Assembly: GCA_903837825.1 (NCBI GenBank)
Contig: CAILVZ010000380.1
Location: 1 to 32,307, forward strand
Source of the DNA: Akkermansiaceae bacterium
Lineage (GTDB): Bacteria; Verrucomicrobiota; Verrucomicrobiia; Verrucomicrobiales; Akkermansiaceae
DNA: 32,307 nt
Direction of reading: 5' to 3'
The notes beneath the pieces are model-generated. The model was not told the DNA's origin. It ran no database searches and saw only the letters and a program-made list of their open reading frames with translations. Made by a program: the position numbers and the translations under genes. Below, piece after piece: positions 1 to 9,283 of this stretch (positions within the stretch are counted from its first letter, which is position 1; every line of letters begins with the position of its first letter).

Positions 1-1
1 C

Positions 2-448
2 ACGTTCGTGGATTTTTTGCCGACCGCGGCGGATCTCGTCGGTGCTACCGCACCGTTCGGCATGGATGGCATCTCTATTTTGCCGACGTTGCTCGGTCAG
101 GAACAATCCAAGCAACACGACTCGTTGTATTTTAAAATCTATGAACCTTATTTCCAGCAATCGGTGCGCTTGGGTGACTGGAAAGGTTACCGGCTGGGCA
201 CAAAAGCGCCGCTCGAACTCTACGATCTCGAGGCCAATCCCACGGAACAGCACGACCTAGCAGCCGCGCATCCCGATATTGTCAAAAAAATCGAAGCCAT
301 CATGGTGGCGCAACACACGCCTTCACCTCACTACGACGCGCCGGAACAATCCGAGAGAGACACCAAGAAGCCCGGCAAGAAAAAGAAGGTGAAATCCCTC
401 CCCGAATTGTTGAACGAGGAAAATGCGAATCCCGAACCTATTAAATGA
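2..448 (+). CDS. Sulfatase, C-terminal part (5' end outside window)
   Basis: The reading frame is open from base 2 and enters with TFVDFLPTAADLVG, the segment that in formylglycine sulfatases follows the catalytic core (consensus 'SFVDLLPTLADLAG'). It continues with a short C-terminal subdomain containing RLGDWKGYRL and LYDLEANPTEQHDLA, also typical of the family. The catalytic cysteine motif and metal ligands lie upstream of the window, so substrate class cannot be judged. After the usual family end there is a lysine-rich, charged tail (KKPGKKKKVK) of about 35 residues, probably disordered. The TGA stop overlaps the ATG of the next sulfatase gene (ATGA), so the two are probably translationally coupled. 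The gene starts before the window; an in-frame GTG at base 8 is not a credible start. Confidence 0.85.
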   Translation, partial: TFVDFLPTAADLVGATAPFGMDGISILPTLLGQEQSKQHDSLYFKIYEPYFQQSVRLGDWKGYRLGTKAPLELYDLEANPTEQHDLAAAHPDIVKKIEAIMVAQHTPSPHYDAPEQSERDTKKPGKKKKVKSLPELLNEENANPEPIK

Positions 449-2040
449 GTAACTTGAATATGCATCATCCATCAGCCGCCTGTCTTGCTGCCCTGCTGTT
501 AACGCCGCTGGTCGCGCGATCAGCACCCGCCGCTTCCGAGCCGCAGGCCAAGCCCAATATGATTATCATCCTCGCCGACGATCTAGGCCCAGGCGACATG
601 AGTTGCGCCGGCGCGACGAAAATCAAGACGCCGAACATCGATCGGCTCGCGGCGGAGGGCGTGCGCTTCACGCAGGCTTACGCACCATCGGCGACTTGCA
701 CGCCATCACGCTACTCGATGTTGACCGGTGAATACGCCTGGCGGCAGAAGGCGAAGAACAATGCCATTCTGGATGGTGATGCGCCGCTTTGCATCGAACC
801 TGGCCGATTCACTTTGCCAGAGATGTTGCGCGAGGCGGGCTACCAGACTGGCATTGTCGGCAAATGGCACCTAGGTCTCGGCGACGGCAAGACCAAGGTT
901 GATTTCAACGGTGAGGTCAAACCGGGTCCGCTCGAAGTCGGCTTCGATTATTGCCACATCATTCCCGCCACGGTGGATCGTGTGCCAAGCGTGTGGATTG
1001 AGAATCACCAAGTGCGCAACCTCGACCCCTCAGACCCGATCGAAGTCAGCTACCTGAAGAACATCAGCAGCGAGCCGACTGGCTTGGAGCACCCCGAACT
1101 GCTTTCCCGATATGGTGCGGACAAACAGCACTCCAACACCATCATCAACGGCATCAGTCGCATCGGCTATATGTCAGGCGGAAAATCGGCCAGGTTCAAG
1201 GACGAGGAGCTGGCCAGCACCGTGGTTGCCAAATCCGTGGAGTTCATCGAGCAGCGGAAAGATAAACCGTTTTTCCTAGAAGTCGGCTTGTTTGAGCCAC
1301 ACGTGCCGCGCGTGGCCGAAAAACCGTTTGTCGGTACGAGCGATTGCGGTCTTCGCGGTGATGTCATTCGGCAAATCGACTGGGAGGTCGGCGAAATCAT
1401 GAAAGCGCTCAAACGCCTTCAAATCGCAAACAACACGCTCATCATTCTTTCGAGCGATAACGGCCCGATTCTCTTTGACGGCTACAACGACCGCTCGGTG
1501 GAGGACTTGAACGGACATCGTCCTACCCATGGCCTGCGGGGGTGGAAATATCAGACCTTCGAAGGTGGTTGCCGCGTGCCGTTCCTCGCAAGCTGGCCAG
1601 CCCAAATCAAACCGCGTGTCAGTAATCAAATCATCAACCTGACCGACTGCTTTGCGACTTTCTCAAAGATCGTTGGAGAGGAATTGCCGTCGAATGTGGC
1701 TCCGGACAGTTTGGATCTTTCCTCAGTTTTGCTTGGCAACACAACGGAAAATGTCCGGGATCATACCGTTCTGCATGGCATTGGAGGAACACTCGCGTTG
1801 CGGCAAGGCAACTGGAAATACCTTCCGGCCACCGCCAAGGGTGCGGTCGGCGGCACTGGCAGTGGCGCTGATGCATCCGACCCGCGCTTCGCGTCCGCGA
1901 TCATCCCTGAACCGATGTTGTTCGACCTATCCACCGACCCGGGTGAAGAAAACAACATCATCGCCCAGCATCCGGAAAAAGCCGAGGAACTCGCATCAAG
2001 GCTGCATGCCATTGTCACCAAGAGCGCGTCGTCGAAATAG
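445..2040 (+). CDS. Secreted sulfatase (formylglycine, Cys-type)
   Basis: This 531-aa protein is a sulfate-ester hydrolase of the alkaline phosphatase superfamily. A hydrophobic stretch at residues 11-30 looks like a signal peptide ending near ARSAPAA, so it probably acts in the periplasm or outside. Residues 41-46 (IILADD) give the metal-binding Asp pair. C85 lies in CTPSRYSMLTG, the C-x-P-S-R signature that is converted to formylglycine. GKWHLG (K140, H142) and SSDNG (D338, N339) supply the remaining active-site residues. All key residues are present. Its start overlaps the stop of the preceding sulfatase by 4 bp. An internal ATG six codons later is an alternative start with little effect on the signal peptide. 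No formylglycine-generating enzyme is encoded nearby. The substrate is unknown; sulfated polysaccharide is a reasonable inference from the family. Confidence 0.9.
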   Translation: MSNLNMHHPSAACLAALLLTPLVARSAPAASEPQAKPNMIIILADDLGPGDMSCAGATKIKTPNIDRLAAEGVRFTQAYAPSATCTPSRYSMLTGEYAWRQKAKNNAILDGDAPLCIEPGRFTLPEMLREAGYQTGIVGKWHLGLGDGKTKVDFNGEVKPGPLEVGFDYCHIIPATVDRVPSVWIENHQVRNLDPSDPIEVSYLKNISSEPTGLEHPELLSRYGADKQHSNTIINGISRIGYMSGGKSARFKDEELASTVVAKSVEFIEQRKDKPFFLEVGLFEPHVPRVAEKPFVGTSDCGLRGDVIRQIDWEVGEIMKALKRLQIANNTLIILSSDNGPILFDGYNDRSVEDLNGHRPTHGLRGWKYQTFEGGCRVPFLASWPAQIKPRVSNQIINLTDCFATFSKIVGEELPSNVAPDSLDLSSVLLGNTTENVRDHTVLHGIGGTLALRQGNWKYLPATAKGAVGGTGSGADASDPRFASAIIPEPMLFDLSTDPGEENNIIAQHPEKAEELASRLHAIVTKSASSK

Positions 2041-2549
2041 CCAGGAACGAGTTTTCCGTCGATCAATCCATCTAACCAGCCAACAGGATAAAAGTCTGCC
2101 GTCGATGGATTCCATCGACCAATTGCTACTCCCGGTGGAGCTGGAGTGAGGAGGGATCGCAATCGGGGAAAATCGATACGGGGTTCATCGAAACCGTCAT
2201 TCGTGCAAAATAAAGGGATAGTCCTTTCGTCGGTTAGGAATTTGAAGAAAGGGATCGCGGCTTAGTGTCAGCGATCGGTGCCACCGTTACTTTGTGGTGT
2301 GAATTTTTTGGAGCGATGCCTTTGCTCTTCTGGCTTGTGAGGGATGGACGATCTTTCTGGTGAGAAGCTCATCTGCCATCGTGCTTATTTCGCAAATCAG
2401 TCCATCGGGTTGATGCTCGCCGGGAAAAGCCAAGGTGTGGGGCGGAGAGTAGATCTGCGTGCTGGCCCTGCTTCGCGGTTTTTGATCACGAATTTCCTGC
2501 TTTGCCAATTGGCTTGGTGGCGCTAGGCTTCGCCCTTCCCAGCGAATCC
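2041..2549. other. Intergenic region, about 500 bp, no gene seen
   Basis: No convincing coding sequence was found on either strand; the open frames here are short, or are antisense extensions of argD. It holds a perfect 8-bp stem hairpin at 2101-2119 (loop ATT) about 60 bp after the sulfatase stop. That hairpin lacks a T-tract, so it is a weak candidate terminator at best. A possible sigma-70-like promoter for argD is TTGCCA (2502-2507), a 16-base spacer, then TAGGCT (2524-2529), just before the argD start. The stretch could also be eroded coding DNA. Confidence 0.5.
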
Positions 2550-3800
2550 ATGACCACACCTGAACGTTACGCAGAACATGTTCTTCCCACCTATGGGCGG
2601 TTTCCGCTTGTGCCTGTGCGTGGTGCGGGTTGTCGGCTTTGGGACGATGCCGGCAAAAGCTATCTCGATTTCTGCATGGGCATCGCGGTGTGTTCGTTGG
2701 GTCATTGCCACCCGCGCTTGGTTGAGGCGATCCGCCATCAGGCAGGTGAGTTGATCCATGTATCAAATCTCTACCAACATCCCCTGCAGGCTGAATTGGC
2801 TGAGGAAATCAACGAGCATCACGTGCGGCTGCCTGGGAAGATTTTTTTCTCCAACTCCGGAGCTGAGGCGAATGATGGCTTGATCAAGGCGGCCCGCCGA
2901 TTTGGACAGAAGCGCCCGCATGCGGATGGCACCAGGCGCTATGAGGTGCTCACGTTCCTGCAGTCGTTCCATGGCCGGACCCTTGGATCGATGGCTGCCA
3001 CGGGTCAGGCGAAAATCCAAGAAGGCTTCGATCCGCTCCTGCCTGGCTTTCGTCACTTGCCGTTCAATGACATCGCCGCGGTCGAATCCGCCATTCGGCC
3101 GGAGACTGCGGCGATTCTGCTAGAGCCGATCCAAGGTGAAGGTGGGGTGAATCAAGCGACGCCCGAGTTCATTCGTGCGGTTGCTGAGATTTGTGAGAAG
3201 CACGACTTGTTATTGTTTTTTGATGAGGTGCAGGTTGGCTTCGGCCGTTGTGGGGATTCCATGGCTTGGCGGATGACCGCGCCGGAGATCAGGCCTGATG
3301 GAATTTCCTGGGCGAAGGGCATGGGTGGCGGCGTACCGATTGGCGCCTTTTGGTTGAGCGATCGCGCGATCGATCGCGATGACACTCCGCTGTCCTCGCT
3401 TCTCGGGCCTGGTTCACATGGCTCGACTTATGGTGGCAACCCGCTGGTGTGTGCCGCATCGCTGGCGGTGCTTAAGGAGATTCGTGAGCAAGAATTGGCG
3501 GTGAATGCGATTCTTCAAGAGGTTCGGATCCGCGAAACCGTGCGCTCGTGGAGTCTTCCGGTGATTGCGGAAGTGCGTGGCCAAGGCTTGTTGCTTGGCA
3601 TTGCACTTGATCCTGCGCGGATCCCAACTCCGGAAGGCAAGACCGCTGCACTGGTGGTCGTGAACGAGCTCATGGCACATGGGCTCATCGTTCCTCCTGC
3701 TGGACCTAACACTTTCCGGTTATTGCCACCGCTCAATGTCACTGATGCGGAAGTGGATGAAGCGCTTGAGATCATTCGTAAAGTTCTCAGCCAATTTTAA
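2550..3800 (+). CDS. argD: Acetylornithine aminotransferase
   Basis: This cytoplasmic PLP enzyme (about 416 aa) transfers an amino group from glutamate to N-acetylglutamate semialdehyde in arginine synthesis. Class III aminotransferase marks are clear. SNSGAEAN (101-108) contacts the PLP phosphate, and DEVQVGFGR (225-233) carries the Asp that binds the pyridine nitrogen. K256 in WAKGMGGG is the Schiff-base lysine, and GSTYGGNPLVCAA follows. I chose the ATG at 2550 because the protein then begins MTTPERYAEHVLPTYGRF, matching the usual N-terminus; a longer frame from 2502 adds 16 unlikely residues. It lies 17 bp before argF, so the two form an arginine operon. The family overlaps with succinylornithine and ornithine/4-aminobutyrate aminotransferases, but the argF neighbour favours ArgD. 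Confidence 0.92.
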   Translation: MTTPERYAEHVLPTYGRFPLVPVRGAGCRLWDDAGKSYLDFCMGIAVCSLGHCHPRLVEAIRHQAGELIHVSNLYQHPLQAELAEEINEHHVRLPGKIFFSNSGAEANDGLIKAARRFGQKRPHADGTRRYEVLTFLQSFHGRTLGSMAATGQAKIQEGFDPLLPGFRHLPFNDIAAVESAIRPETAAILLEPIQGEGGVNQATPEFIRAVAEICEKHDLLLFFDEVQVGFGRCGDSMAWRMTAPEIRPDGISWAKGMGGGVPIGAFWLSDRAIDRDDTPLSSLLGPGSHGSTYGGNPLVCAASLAVLKEIREQELAVNAILQEVRIRETVRSWSLPVIAEVRGQGLLLGIALDPARIPTPEGKTAALVVVNELMAHGLIVPPAGPNTFRLLPPLNVTDAEVDEALEIIRKVLSQF

Positions 3801-3817
3801 ATCTAACACTATTTTTT

Positions 3818-4711
3818 ATGAAAAGCCTCCTCTCCATCGAGCAGCTTACGGCCGTTCAGATTTCAAGTCTGTTAGAATCTGCTGCTGACCTCAAGCGGCA
3901 GCGCGGCCGTGAGGAGCAGCCTCTAGCAGGTCAGACATGGGCGATGATTTTCACGAAGTCCTCGACCCGCACCCGCGTCTCATTCGAGGTGGGGATCCGT
4001 GAGCTGGGTGGATTTCCGATGTTTCTCTCGGGCAACGACATCCAGCTTGGTCGTGGGGAGCCGATCAAAGACACCGCGCGGGTTCTAGGGCGGATGGTGC
4101 ATGGGGCAGTCATTCGAACCTTCGCGCAGCAGGATGTGGTTGACTTTGCCGAGTTCTCGGGGATTCCGACGATCAATGCGCTGACGGACGATGAGCATCC
4201 GTGTCAGATTCTCGCCGATCTTTTGACGATTCAGGAAAAGCATGGATCGTGGGAGGGCAAGAAGGTTGCCTTCATTGGTGACGGGTTTTCAAACATGACT
4301 CGCTCATGGATGTGGGCGGCAAAGCGGCTCGGTTTCGAGTTGGCGGTGGCCTCTCCGGCCTCGTGCCAGCCACCAGTAGAATTTCTAGCAGAGCTGGATG
4401 CGCCGAACGTGACGATCACGGAGAGCCCGGCAGTTGCTGCGACGGGGGCGCATGTCATCAATACCGATGTCTGGCTCTCGATGGGTCAGGAAGGCCAGCA
4501 GGAGAAGGAATTGGAGTTTGCAGGATTCCAAGTGGAGGCGGGTCTGCTTGCGCATGCCGCACCGGGCCACATCGTTCTCCATTGTTTGCCTGCCTACCGG
4601 GGGAAAGAGATCAGCGAAGAGGTGTTAGAGCTTCATGCCGAGACGATTTTTCAGCAGGCGGAAAATCGCCTTCATGCACAAAAGGCGGTACTGGTTTCGC
4701 TTGCTCGCTGA
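3818..4711 (+). CDS. argF: Ornithine carbamoyltransferase
   Basis: This 297-aa enzyme forms citrulline from ornithine and carbamoyl phosphate, the sixth step of arginine synthesis, in the cytoplasm. S-T-R-T-R (49-53) binds carbamoyl phosphate, HPCQ (127-130) follows, and HCLPAYRGKE (255-264) carries the catalytic Cys of ornithine-type enzymes. The segment GDGFSNMTRSW replaces the more usual GDGNNMANSW, which is a mild divergence in the ornithine-binding region. The C-terminal residues match the family, and the length is slightly short but complete. It follows argD with a 17-bp gap. A TCTAAC hexamer lies in that gap. Confidence is high; N-acetylornithine carbamoyltransferase is a less likely alternative. 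Confidence 0.93.
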   Translation: MKSLLSIEQLTAVQISSLLESAADLKRQRGREEQPLAGQTWAMIFTKSSTRTRVSFEVGIRELGGFPMFLSGNDIQLGRGEPIKDTARVLGRMVHGAVIRTFAQQDVVDFAEFSGIPTINALTDDEHPCQILADLLTIQEKHGSWEGKKVAFIGDGFSNMTRSWMWAAKRLGFELAVASPASCQPPVEFLAELDAPNVTITESPAVAATGAHVINTDVWLSMGQEGQQEKELEFAGFQVEAGLLAHAAPGHIVLHCLPAYRGKEISEEVLELHAETIFQQAENRLHAQKAVLVSLAR

Positions 4712-4729
4712 TTTTTGGCGAGTCTGCTT

Positions 4730-4753
4730 CCGGTTAGGCTGTTAGAAAACCGG
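4730..4753. terminator. Weak convergent hairpin after argF
   Basis: CCGGTT (4730-4735) pairs with AACCGG (4748-4753) around a 12-base loop in the 30-bp gap between the convergent argF and HAD genes. It overlaps the HAD stop codon. The stem is only 6 bp and the T-tract is poor, so a terminator role is uncertain. Confidence 0.25.
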
Positions 4754-5623
4754 TGCGGCTACGGTCGCATTTTCGCGCTCCTCGATGCGGCGCCGCAGGA
4801 TGCGGTCGGCGGTTTCTCGCACCATTTCCGAGAGCAACAACCAGAGGTGTGAGCCTTGGCGGTAGTCGGCGGGGGCGATGTGTTTGACGCGTCCGGCGTG
4901 GGTCGAGAGTTGGAAGCACTTGCGGAACGAGCGGCCGCTTTCATCGGCGGGATTGTAGACGGCGATGCCTTGTCCGCCGTTGCGAGCCATCACCGTGAAG
5001 CAGGGCACATCGGTTGGACCGTCGCCGACATAGACCATGTTTTCGAATGGGATCGGCCGCTGTTCTGGAGGCATGTGATCGTTCACATCTTGGTCGTAGC
5101 CAAGCATGCCCTTGTTGATGCGGAAAAGGAACTGGGTTTTGGTCGTGTGGGAGATGGCGCGTTTTGGAAAGCTGATGCGACCCTCGGCATCCTCGCCAAA
5201 TTCACAACCAAACATTGCCTTCACATAGGGTTGCAGGCGGGAGCCATCGAGCAAGGCCTTCAGTCCAGACGAAATGATGTAGTGTTCGATTTTGATGCCG
5301 GCGGCTTCGTGCTCGGGGAGGAGCGCGGCTTGGGGCAGTGCCTCGAAAAGCTCGGGCAAGCCTGGAAAAAACCGAAGGCCTGCGCCGAGTTGGGTAAGGC
5401 GTGCGTTCGTGACATTGTCCATGCCGAGGTAGTCTAGCAGGCACTTCATGTAGGCGAGTTCGCCATCCCATTGGTGTTGGTGTACCAGCGCGTTGCACTT
5501 GGCCCAGAATTGTGCAGGATCGATCCCGAACTCCGGAAAGACCACATCATCTTGCATGTAGCGTGGGCTAAGGGTCTGGTCGTAGTCGTAAACCAGCGCG
5601 ATTGTGTTTTGTGGAGCTGCCAT
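4742..5623 (-). CDS. HAD-superfamily phosphatase
   Basis: This 293-aa cytoplasmic protein has the full haloacid dehalogenase motif set. D13 and D15 in DYDQTLS are the nucleophile and acid/base. ISSG (117-120) is motif II, a lysine near 154-162 is motif III, and GDGPTD (200-205) is motif IV that holds Mg2+. The large inserted cap between residues 20 and 110 and the overall arrangement resemble phosphoserine-phosphatase-like HADs, but the substrate cannot be told from sequence. It lies 95 bp downstream of the ABC exporter on the same strand and may be co-transcribed with it. There is no sign of damage. A specific role is not assignable. Confidence 0.8.
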   Translation of the reverse strand: MAAPQNTIALVYDYDQTLSPRYMQDDVVFPEFGIDPAQFWAKCNALVHQHQWDGELAYMKCLLDYLGMDNVTNARLTQLGAGLRFFPGLPELFEALPQAALLPEHEAAGIKIEHYIISSGLKALLDGSRLQPYVKAMFGCEFGEDAEGRISFPKRAISHTTKTQFLFRINKGMLGYDQDVNDHMPPEQRPIPFENMVYVGDGPTDVPCFTVMARNGGQGIAVYNPADESGRSFRKCFQLSTHAGRVKHIAPADYRQGSHLWLLLSEMVRETADRILRRRIEERENATVAAPVF

Positions 5624-5718
5624 CGGAACACGGCAAGCAAACCACCAAGGAGCTGGGCGACAAGGAGGAAATCCACGGATGTCGCATTTTCCGTGGTGAG
5701 GGTCTGCGTGAAAATCGG

Positions 5719-7449
5719 TTAATGCTCCGCGGAGAGGAACGATTTCTGGCAGAGCTCGGCGTATTTTCCCGCGTGCTCAAGAAGGTCGGTGTGCGTGCCT
5801 TGCTCGATGACCTGACCTTTCTCGAGCACGTAGATCCGGTCGGCGTTTTGAATCGTCGATAGCCGGTGAGCAATCACAAATGCGGTGCGGTTTTCCATGA
5901 GGCGGTCGAGCGCGTCTTGGATTTGGCGCTCAGTTTCCGAATCCACGGAGGCGGTCGCCTCGTCTAGCAGAAGGATCGGGGCGTTCTTGAGGAGGGCCCG
6001 GGCGATCGAGAGTCGTTGTTTTTCGCCGCCTGATAGTTTAACGCCGCGTTCGCCGACGTTGGTATCGAGACCCTGAGGAAGATTTCTAACAAACTTCTCA
6101 GCGTGGGCAGCAGAAAGGGCCGACCATAGGGCGTCGTCGGATGCGTCACGTTTGGCCAGTTGGAGGTTTTCCCGCACTGTACCGTTGAATAGAAAGGGCT
6201 CTTGGGTCACGTAGGCGAGGTTTTCCCGCAGGGATGCTTTCGCGAGCGTGCCGATGTCGATGCCGTCGATGGTGATGGTTCCGGAGCCAGCCTCGTAGAA
6301 GCGTGCCAGCAACGCGAGCACCGTGGTTTTGCCGGCGCCGGTTGATCCGACGAGGGCGACCGTCTGTCCGGGTTGCGCATCCAGCGTGATTCCATTGAGG
6401 GTCGGTTGCTCCTGATAGGAAAATGTAACATTTTCAAAATGCACGTGGCCGGCGATTTTTTCGGGGAGAGTTTGGCCATGGGTCGAGTGGGGTTCTTCTT
6501 CGGAATCGAGAATTTCGAACACGCGGTCGGCTGCGGCGCGTCCGGATAGGACCATTTGATTGAGAGAATTCAGGCGGTCGATGGGCTCGTAAAACAATGC
6601 GAGAAACAACAGGAATTTGGTGAAGTCACCCATCGTGAGGTCATGTTGCATCACCGCGTGTCCACCGCAGGCGAGGACGAGCACATAGCCAATCATTCGT
6701 AAAAATGACATGCTTGGTGAGTAGAGAGCCCACCATTTCATCATGCGCAACGAGGTGACGCGCAGCGTGTCGGAGAAGCGGTTGAAGCGGGCGTGCTCAG
6801 CGGTCTCAGCTGCGTACGCTTTGATTTGGTGCACCCCTGAGATGTTGTCGTGCAGGAGGGCGTTCAAGTCCGATGCAGCGTCACGTTGATTGCGGTAGCG
6901 GTCGCGGCCTTTGGTGGAATAAATCCAAGCCCCCACCGCGAGCAAGGGCACGGGTAGCGTCGCCCATGCGGCAACCGTGGGGTTTAGGATGAACAAGAAA
7001 ACCCCGATTCCGATGACTTGGAGGGCCGCGATGAGTCCCTGCTCAATTCCATCGATGAGGACCCGCTCCATGTTGGTCACATCTTCCACCACGCGGGTCA
7101 TGATGTCGCCCGTGCGGCGGGAATCAAACCACTGAAGCGGCAAGCGCTGGATTTTCTCGTAAAGATCCGAGCGGATATCGAAAATGACCTTCTGCTCGAA
7201 GATGTTGTTGATGAAAATACGGACCGAATTCAGGCCGTCTTTGGTGAGAAATCCAAGAATCGCGATGCAAATCCAGAAGGAAAACTCCCCGTGACGCGCC
7301 GGGTTTGGAATAATTTGGTCGATGACGTAGCCCGTGGCGTTCGGGAATACAAAAACGGCCAATGTCATGCCCACCGCACAAAAAAGCTGAGCCGCTGCAA
7401 GGCCTGGATAGTGGCGCAGATAGGAAAAGACGCGTAAAATGGACTTCAT
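5719..7449 (-). CDS. ABC exporter, fused membrane and ATPase domains (MsbA-like)
   Basis: This 576-aa half-transporter has a type IV exporter membrane domain of about six helices in residues 15-300. It contains the conserved [18 protein letters not shown] coupling region, followed by an ATPase domain. Walker A is GSTGAGKT (368-375), the signature is LSGGEKQR (472-479), Walker B is ILLLDE (492-497) and the switch histidine is H528. Such proteins act as homodimers in the inner membrane and export lipids (MsbA) or other hydrophobic molecules. The ATG at 7449 gives the standard start [14 protein letters not shown]. The frame runs on upstream to 8070, but that part is antisense to the coiled-coil gene and is not protein-like. 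The HAD gene follows on the same strand. The substrate is inferred only from family. Confidence 0.88.
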   Translation of the reverse strand: MKSILRVFSYLRHYPGLAAAQLFCAVGMTLAVFVFPNATGYVIDQIIPNPARHGEFSFWICIAILGFLTKDGLNSVRIFINNIFEQKVIFDIRSDLYEKIQRLPLQWFDSRRTGDIMTRVVEDVTNMERVLIDGIEQGLIAALQVIGIGVFLFILNPTVAAWATLPVPLLAVGAWIYSTKGRDRYRNQRDAASDLNALLHDNISGVHQIKAYAAETAEHARFNRFSDTLRVTSLRMMKWWALYSPSMSFLRMIGYVLVLACGGHAVMQHDLTMGDFTKFLLFLALFYEPIDRLNSLNQMVLSGRAAADRVFEILDSEEEPHSTHGQTLPEKIAGHVHFENVTFSYQEQPTLNGITLDAQPGQTVALVGSTGAGKTTVLALLARFYEAGSGTITIDGIDIGTLAKASLRENLAYVTQEPFLFNGTVRENLQLAKRDASDDALWSALSAAHAEKFVRNLPQGLDTNVGERGVKLSGGEKQRLSIARALLKNAPILLLDEATASVDSETERQIQDALDRLMENRTAFVIAHRLSTIQNADRIYVLEKGQVIEQGTHTDLLEHAGKYAELCQKSFLSAEH

Positions 7450-7546
7450 GACGGGCCAAAGCGATGCCTGTGTGTGTCTGCTTTGTAAAGCCAAGTGCGA
7501 AAGAACTTTGTCATGAGGTGAAATTTGGGGTTGCGGAGGCGGGTGG

Positions 7547-7564
7547 GGACTTCCTAGAGTCCCG
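7547..7564. other. Short hairpin in divergent intergenic region
   Basis: GGGACT (7547-7552) pairs with AGTCCC (7559-7564) around TCCTAG. Flanking GGCGGG and CGCC can extend the stem with a bulge. It lies about 30 bp before the coiled-coil gene start in the 147-bp gap between divergent genes. It could be a 5' leader structure; function unknown. Confidence 0.3.
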
Positions 7565-7596
7565 CCACACGCAATTGAAAGTTCACTCAAAAGCCC

Positions 7597-8367
7597 ATGT
7601 CTAAAGCCTTCGGAATCATTACTGCCATCGTCCTCGCCATCTCCGCCTTCTTCGCCATGAAGAACAAAGCGGCCTACGAGAGAGAGATCACCACCACCCA
7701 AGAGCGCAAAGCTGAGCTTGCGAAAAGCCAAGCTCGCTTGAAAGCCGACGAGAAGAAACTCGCTGCGCTTCCAGTCGAGCGTGAAGGCGTCGATGGTGAA
7801 GCTGACAAGCTTTCCGCCGCTGAGGCCGCCGAGCAAAAGAACAACGCGAGTCTCAAGGCGAAGGTCGAGGCGAAGACTGCGACGATTGCGGCGAACAAGC
7901 AGAAGCTTGACGACATCCGTGAGAAGACCGCCAAGACGGGCGACCTCAAGGAGCTTGCCTCCAAGATGCGTGCCACGAACTCCGAGCTCGAGGAGTTGAG
8001 CCAAGCGACCACCGCCAGCGAGGCGAAGCTTGCGAACCTCACGGCACAAAACACCGCCACGGATGCACAAGTGGCCGCAGCAAAGGGCAAGTTTGATAAC
8101 TTCGCCAAGGGAATTTCCCTTCCGAACCTCAAGACGCGCATTCGCTCGATCTATCCAAACTGGGGCTTCGTGACCTTGGCTTCTGGCAACAGCGCCGGCG
8201 TGGTGCCAAACTCGACCCTCAATGTGGTTCGCGATGGTGAAGTGGTTGCAAAGCTTCTCGTTACCGCAGTTGAAAGCAATTCCTCCTCGGCCAGCATCGT
8301 TCCCGATTCCATGGGATCAAACGTTGCCCTCGCGGTTGGCGATTTCGTGAGCCCTGCCGCAAATTGA
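7597..8367 (+). CDS. Membrane-anchored coiled-coil protein with MreC-like C-terminal domain (copy 1)
   Basis: This is a 256-aa protein of unknown function. Residues 4-21 form a single hydrophobic N-terminal anchor. Residues 25-170 are a Lys/Glu/Ala-rich region with heptad character, a predicted coiled coil. The C-terminal 80 residues are a compact beta-rich domain: IRSIYPNWGFVTLASGNSAG, then VVRDGEVVAKLLVTAV, and a closing VALAVGDFVSP. The pattern 'xWGFV...G...G', followed by 'RDGxVVAKLxVTxV' and a final 'GD.V', resembles the beta domain of MreC, the cell-shape scaffold. The topology (anchor, coiled coil, beta domain) is also that of MreC, though the protein is not canonical MreC. It is a paralogue of the next gene, 40 bp downstream. 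A cell-envelope role is inference. Confidence 0.75.
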   Translation: MSKAFGIITAIVLAISAFFAMKNKAAYEREITTTQERKAELAKSQARLKADEKKLAALPVEREGVDGEADKLSAAEAAEQKNNASLKAKVEAKTATIAANKQKLDDIREKTAKTGDLKELASKMRATNSELEELSQATTASEAKLANLTAQNTATDAQVAAAKGKFDNFAKGISLPNLKTRIRSIYPNWGFVTLASGNSAGVVPNSTLNVVRDGEVVAKLLVTAVESNSSSASIVPDSMGSNVALAVGDFVSPAAN

Positions 8368-8407
8368 TTGAACGATTGCAAGCCTAATCCATTTTAAAGA
8401 AGACCCC

Positions 8408-9217
8408 ATGAAAGCCATTTTTTACATTGTCGCCATCCTCGCCGGAGGCGGTGCTGCCTTTTTCTCGTTCAGCCAATCGTCCAAGTTTGATTCACTTCAA
8501 GCAGACCGGCTCGCGACGATCGCTCAAAACACCAAGGTGGTCGGCTCGGCTGAAACCGCAGAGTCCGAAATCAAGAGGGAAGAGGATCTCCTCACCGCTT
8601 CGAAAGAAAAGCGTGATTTGCTATCGCAGAGCGTTTCCTCGTTGAAGTCGGCGGGCAGTGCGCTCACCGGCGATGTTGCTAAGCTCGACGGCGACCTGAA
8701 AGACCAAGACGAGGAGTTGGACCAACTCAACAAGGCGGTGGTCGAGGTGAACACGATCATGGCAGACCTCGGTGGTGGCGTAACGCTCGACACCTTGGCG
8801 GAAAAGATCCAACAAATCGAAGCCGACAAGAAGGCCAAGCAAGCCAAACTTGAAGAACTTGAGGCTCTCAACGATGGGGCAACCAAGAAGCTCGCTAGCG
8901 GAAACGCTGAGTTGGATCGCCTTACCAAGCGGATGGTCGAGCGTAGTGCTCGGATCGGTGCGAACTCCATCGAAGCGGTGGTCACTGCGGTCAATCAAGA
9001 TTGGGGATTCCTCGTTGTGGGTGCGGGATCCAACTCCGGTTTCACGCCTCAGAGCGGATTGTTGATCCAACGCGATGGCCGAGTGATCGCCAAGGTGCGT
9101 CCTTCCGCGATCGAGCCAACGCAAACGATTGCTGAGATCGACTTCAGCAGCTTGGCGCCAGGCGTCCGTCTCCAACCCGGTGACCAAGCGATCCTCGCCA
9201 CGCCTGCGGTCAACTGA
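8408..9217 (+). CDS. Membrane-anchored coiled-coil protein with MreC-like C-terminal domain (copy 2)
   Basis: This 269-aa paralogue has the same architecture as the gene before it. Residues 2-22 are a hydrophobic anchor and residues 25-185 a charged coiled coil rich in Lys, Glu, Asp and Leu. A C-terminal beta domain carries VVTAVNQDWGFLVVGAGSNSG, LLIQRDGRVIAKVRPSAI and LQPGDQAILATP. Sequence identity with copy 1 is mainly in the C-terminal domain (WGF, RDG.V.AK, GD); the coiled coils have diverged in sequence. That suggests an old tandem duplication with retained domain function and possible hetero-oligomerisation. A strong rho-independent terminator follows 16 bp after the stop. Function is unknown; co-expression with copy 1 is likely. 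Confidence 0.75.
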   Translation: MKAIFYIVAILAGGGAAFFSFSQSSKFDSLQADRLATIAQNTKVVGSAETAESEIKREEDLLTASKEKRDLLSQSVSSLKSAGSALTGDVAKLDGDLKDQDEELDQLNKAVVEVNTIMADLGGGVTLDTLAEKIQQIEADKKAKQAKLEELEALNDGATKKLASGNAELDRLTKRMVERSARIGANSIEAVVTAVNQDWGFLVVGAGSNSGFTPQSGLLIQRDGRVIAKVRPSAIEPTQTIAEIDFSSLAPGVRLQPGDQAILATPAVN

Positions 9218-9233
9218 GATCGGTTATTTTTCC

Positions 9234-9273
9234 AAAAAAGCTCCGCAGGCTTGCATGCCGCGGGGCTTTTTTT
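9234..9273 (+). terminator. Rho-independent terminator after coiled-coil pair
   Basis: An A-rich 5' arm (AAAAAGCTCCGC) pairs with GCGGGGCTTTTT across a loop of about 12 bases, with one T.G wobble, and runs into a T7 tract. It is about 11 bp from the start of the lipoprotein gene, so that gene either has a promoter within the terminator or depends on read-through. Confidence 0.85.
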
Positions 9274-9283
9274 ATGCTCGGGC

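Noticed and set aside
2344-2526. A 60-aa frame upstream of argD
   Set aside because: It ends just before argD, has no ribosome binding site and no protein-like pattern.
4856-5437. A 193-aa plus-strand open frame
   Set aside because: It is antisense to the HAD phosphatase gene, which has all four catalytic motifs.
7450-8070. In-frame upstream extension of the ABC exporter giving a 783-aa protein
   Set aside because: The extra 207 residues are antisense to the coiled-coil gene and low in protein character; the family N-terminus begins at the ATG at 7449.
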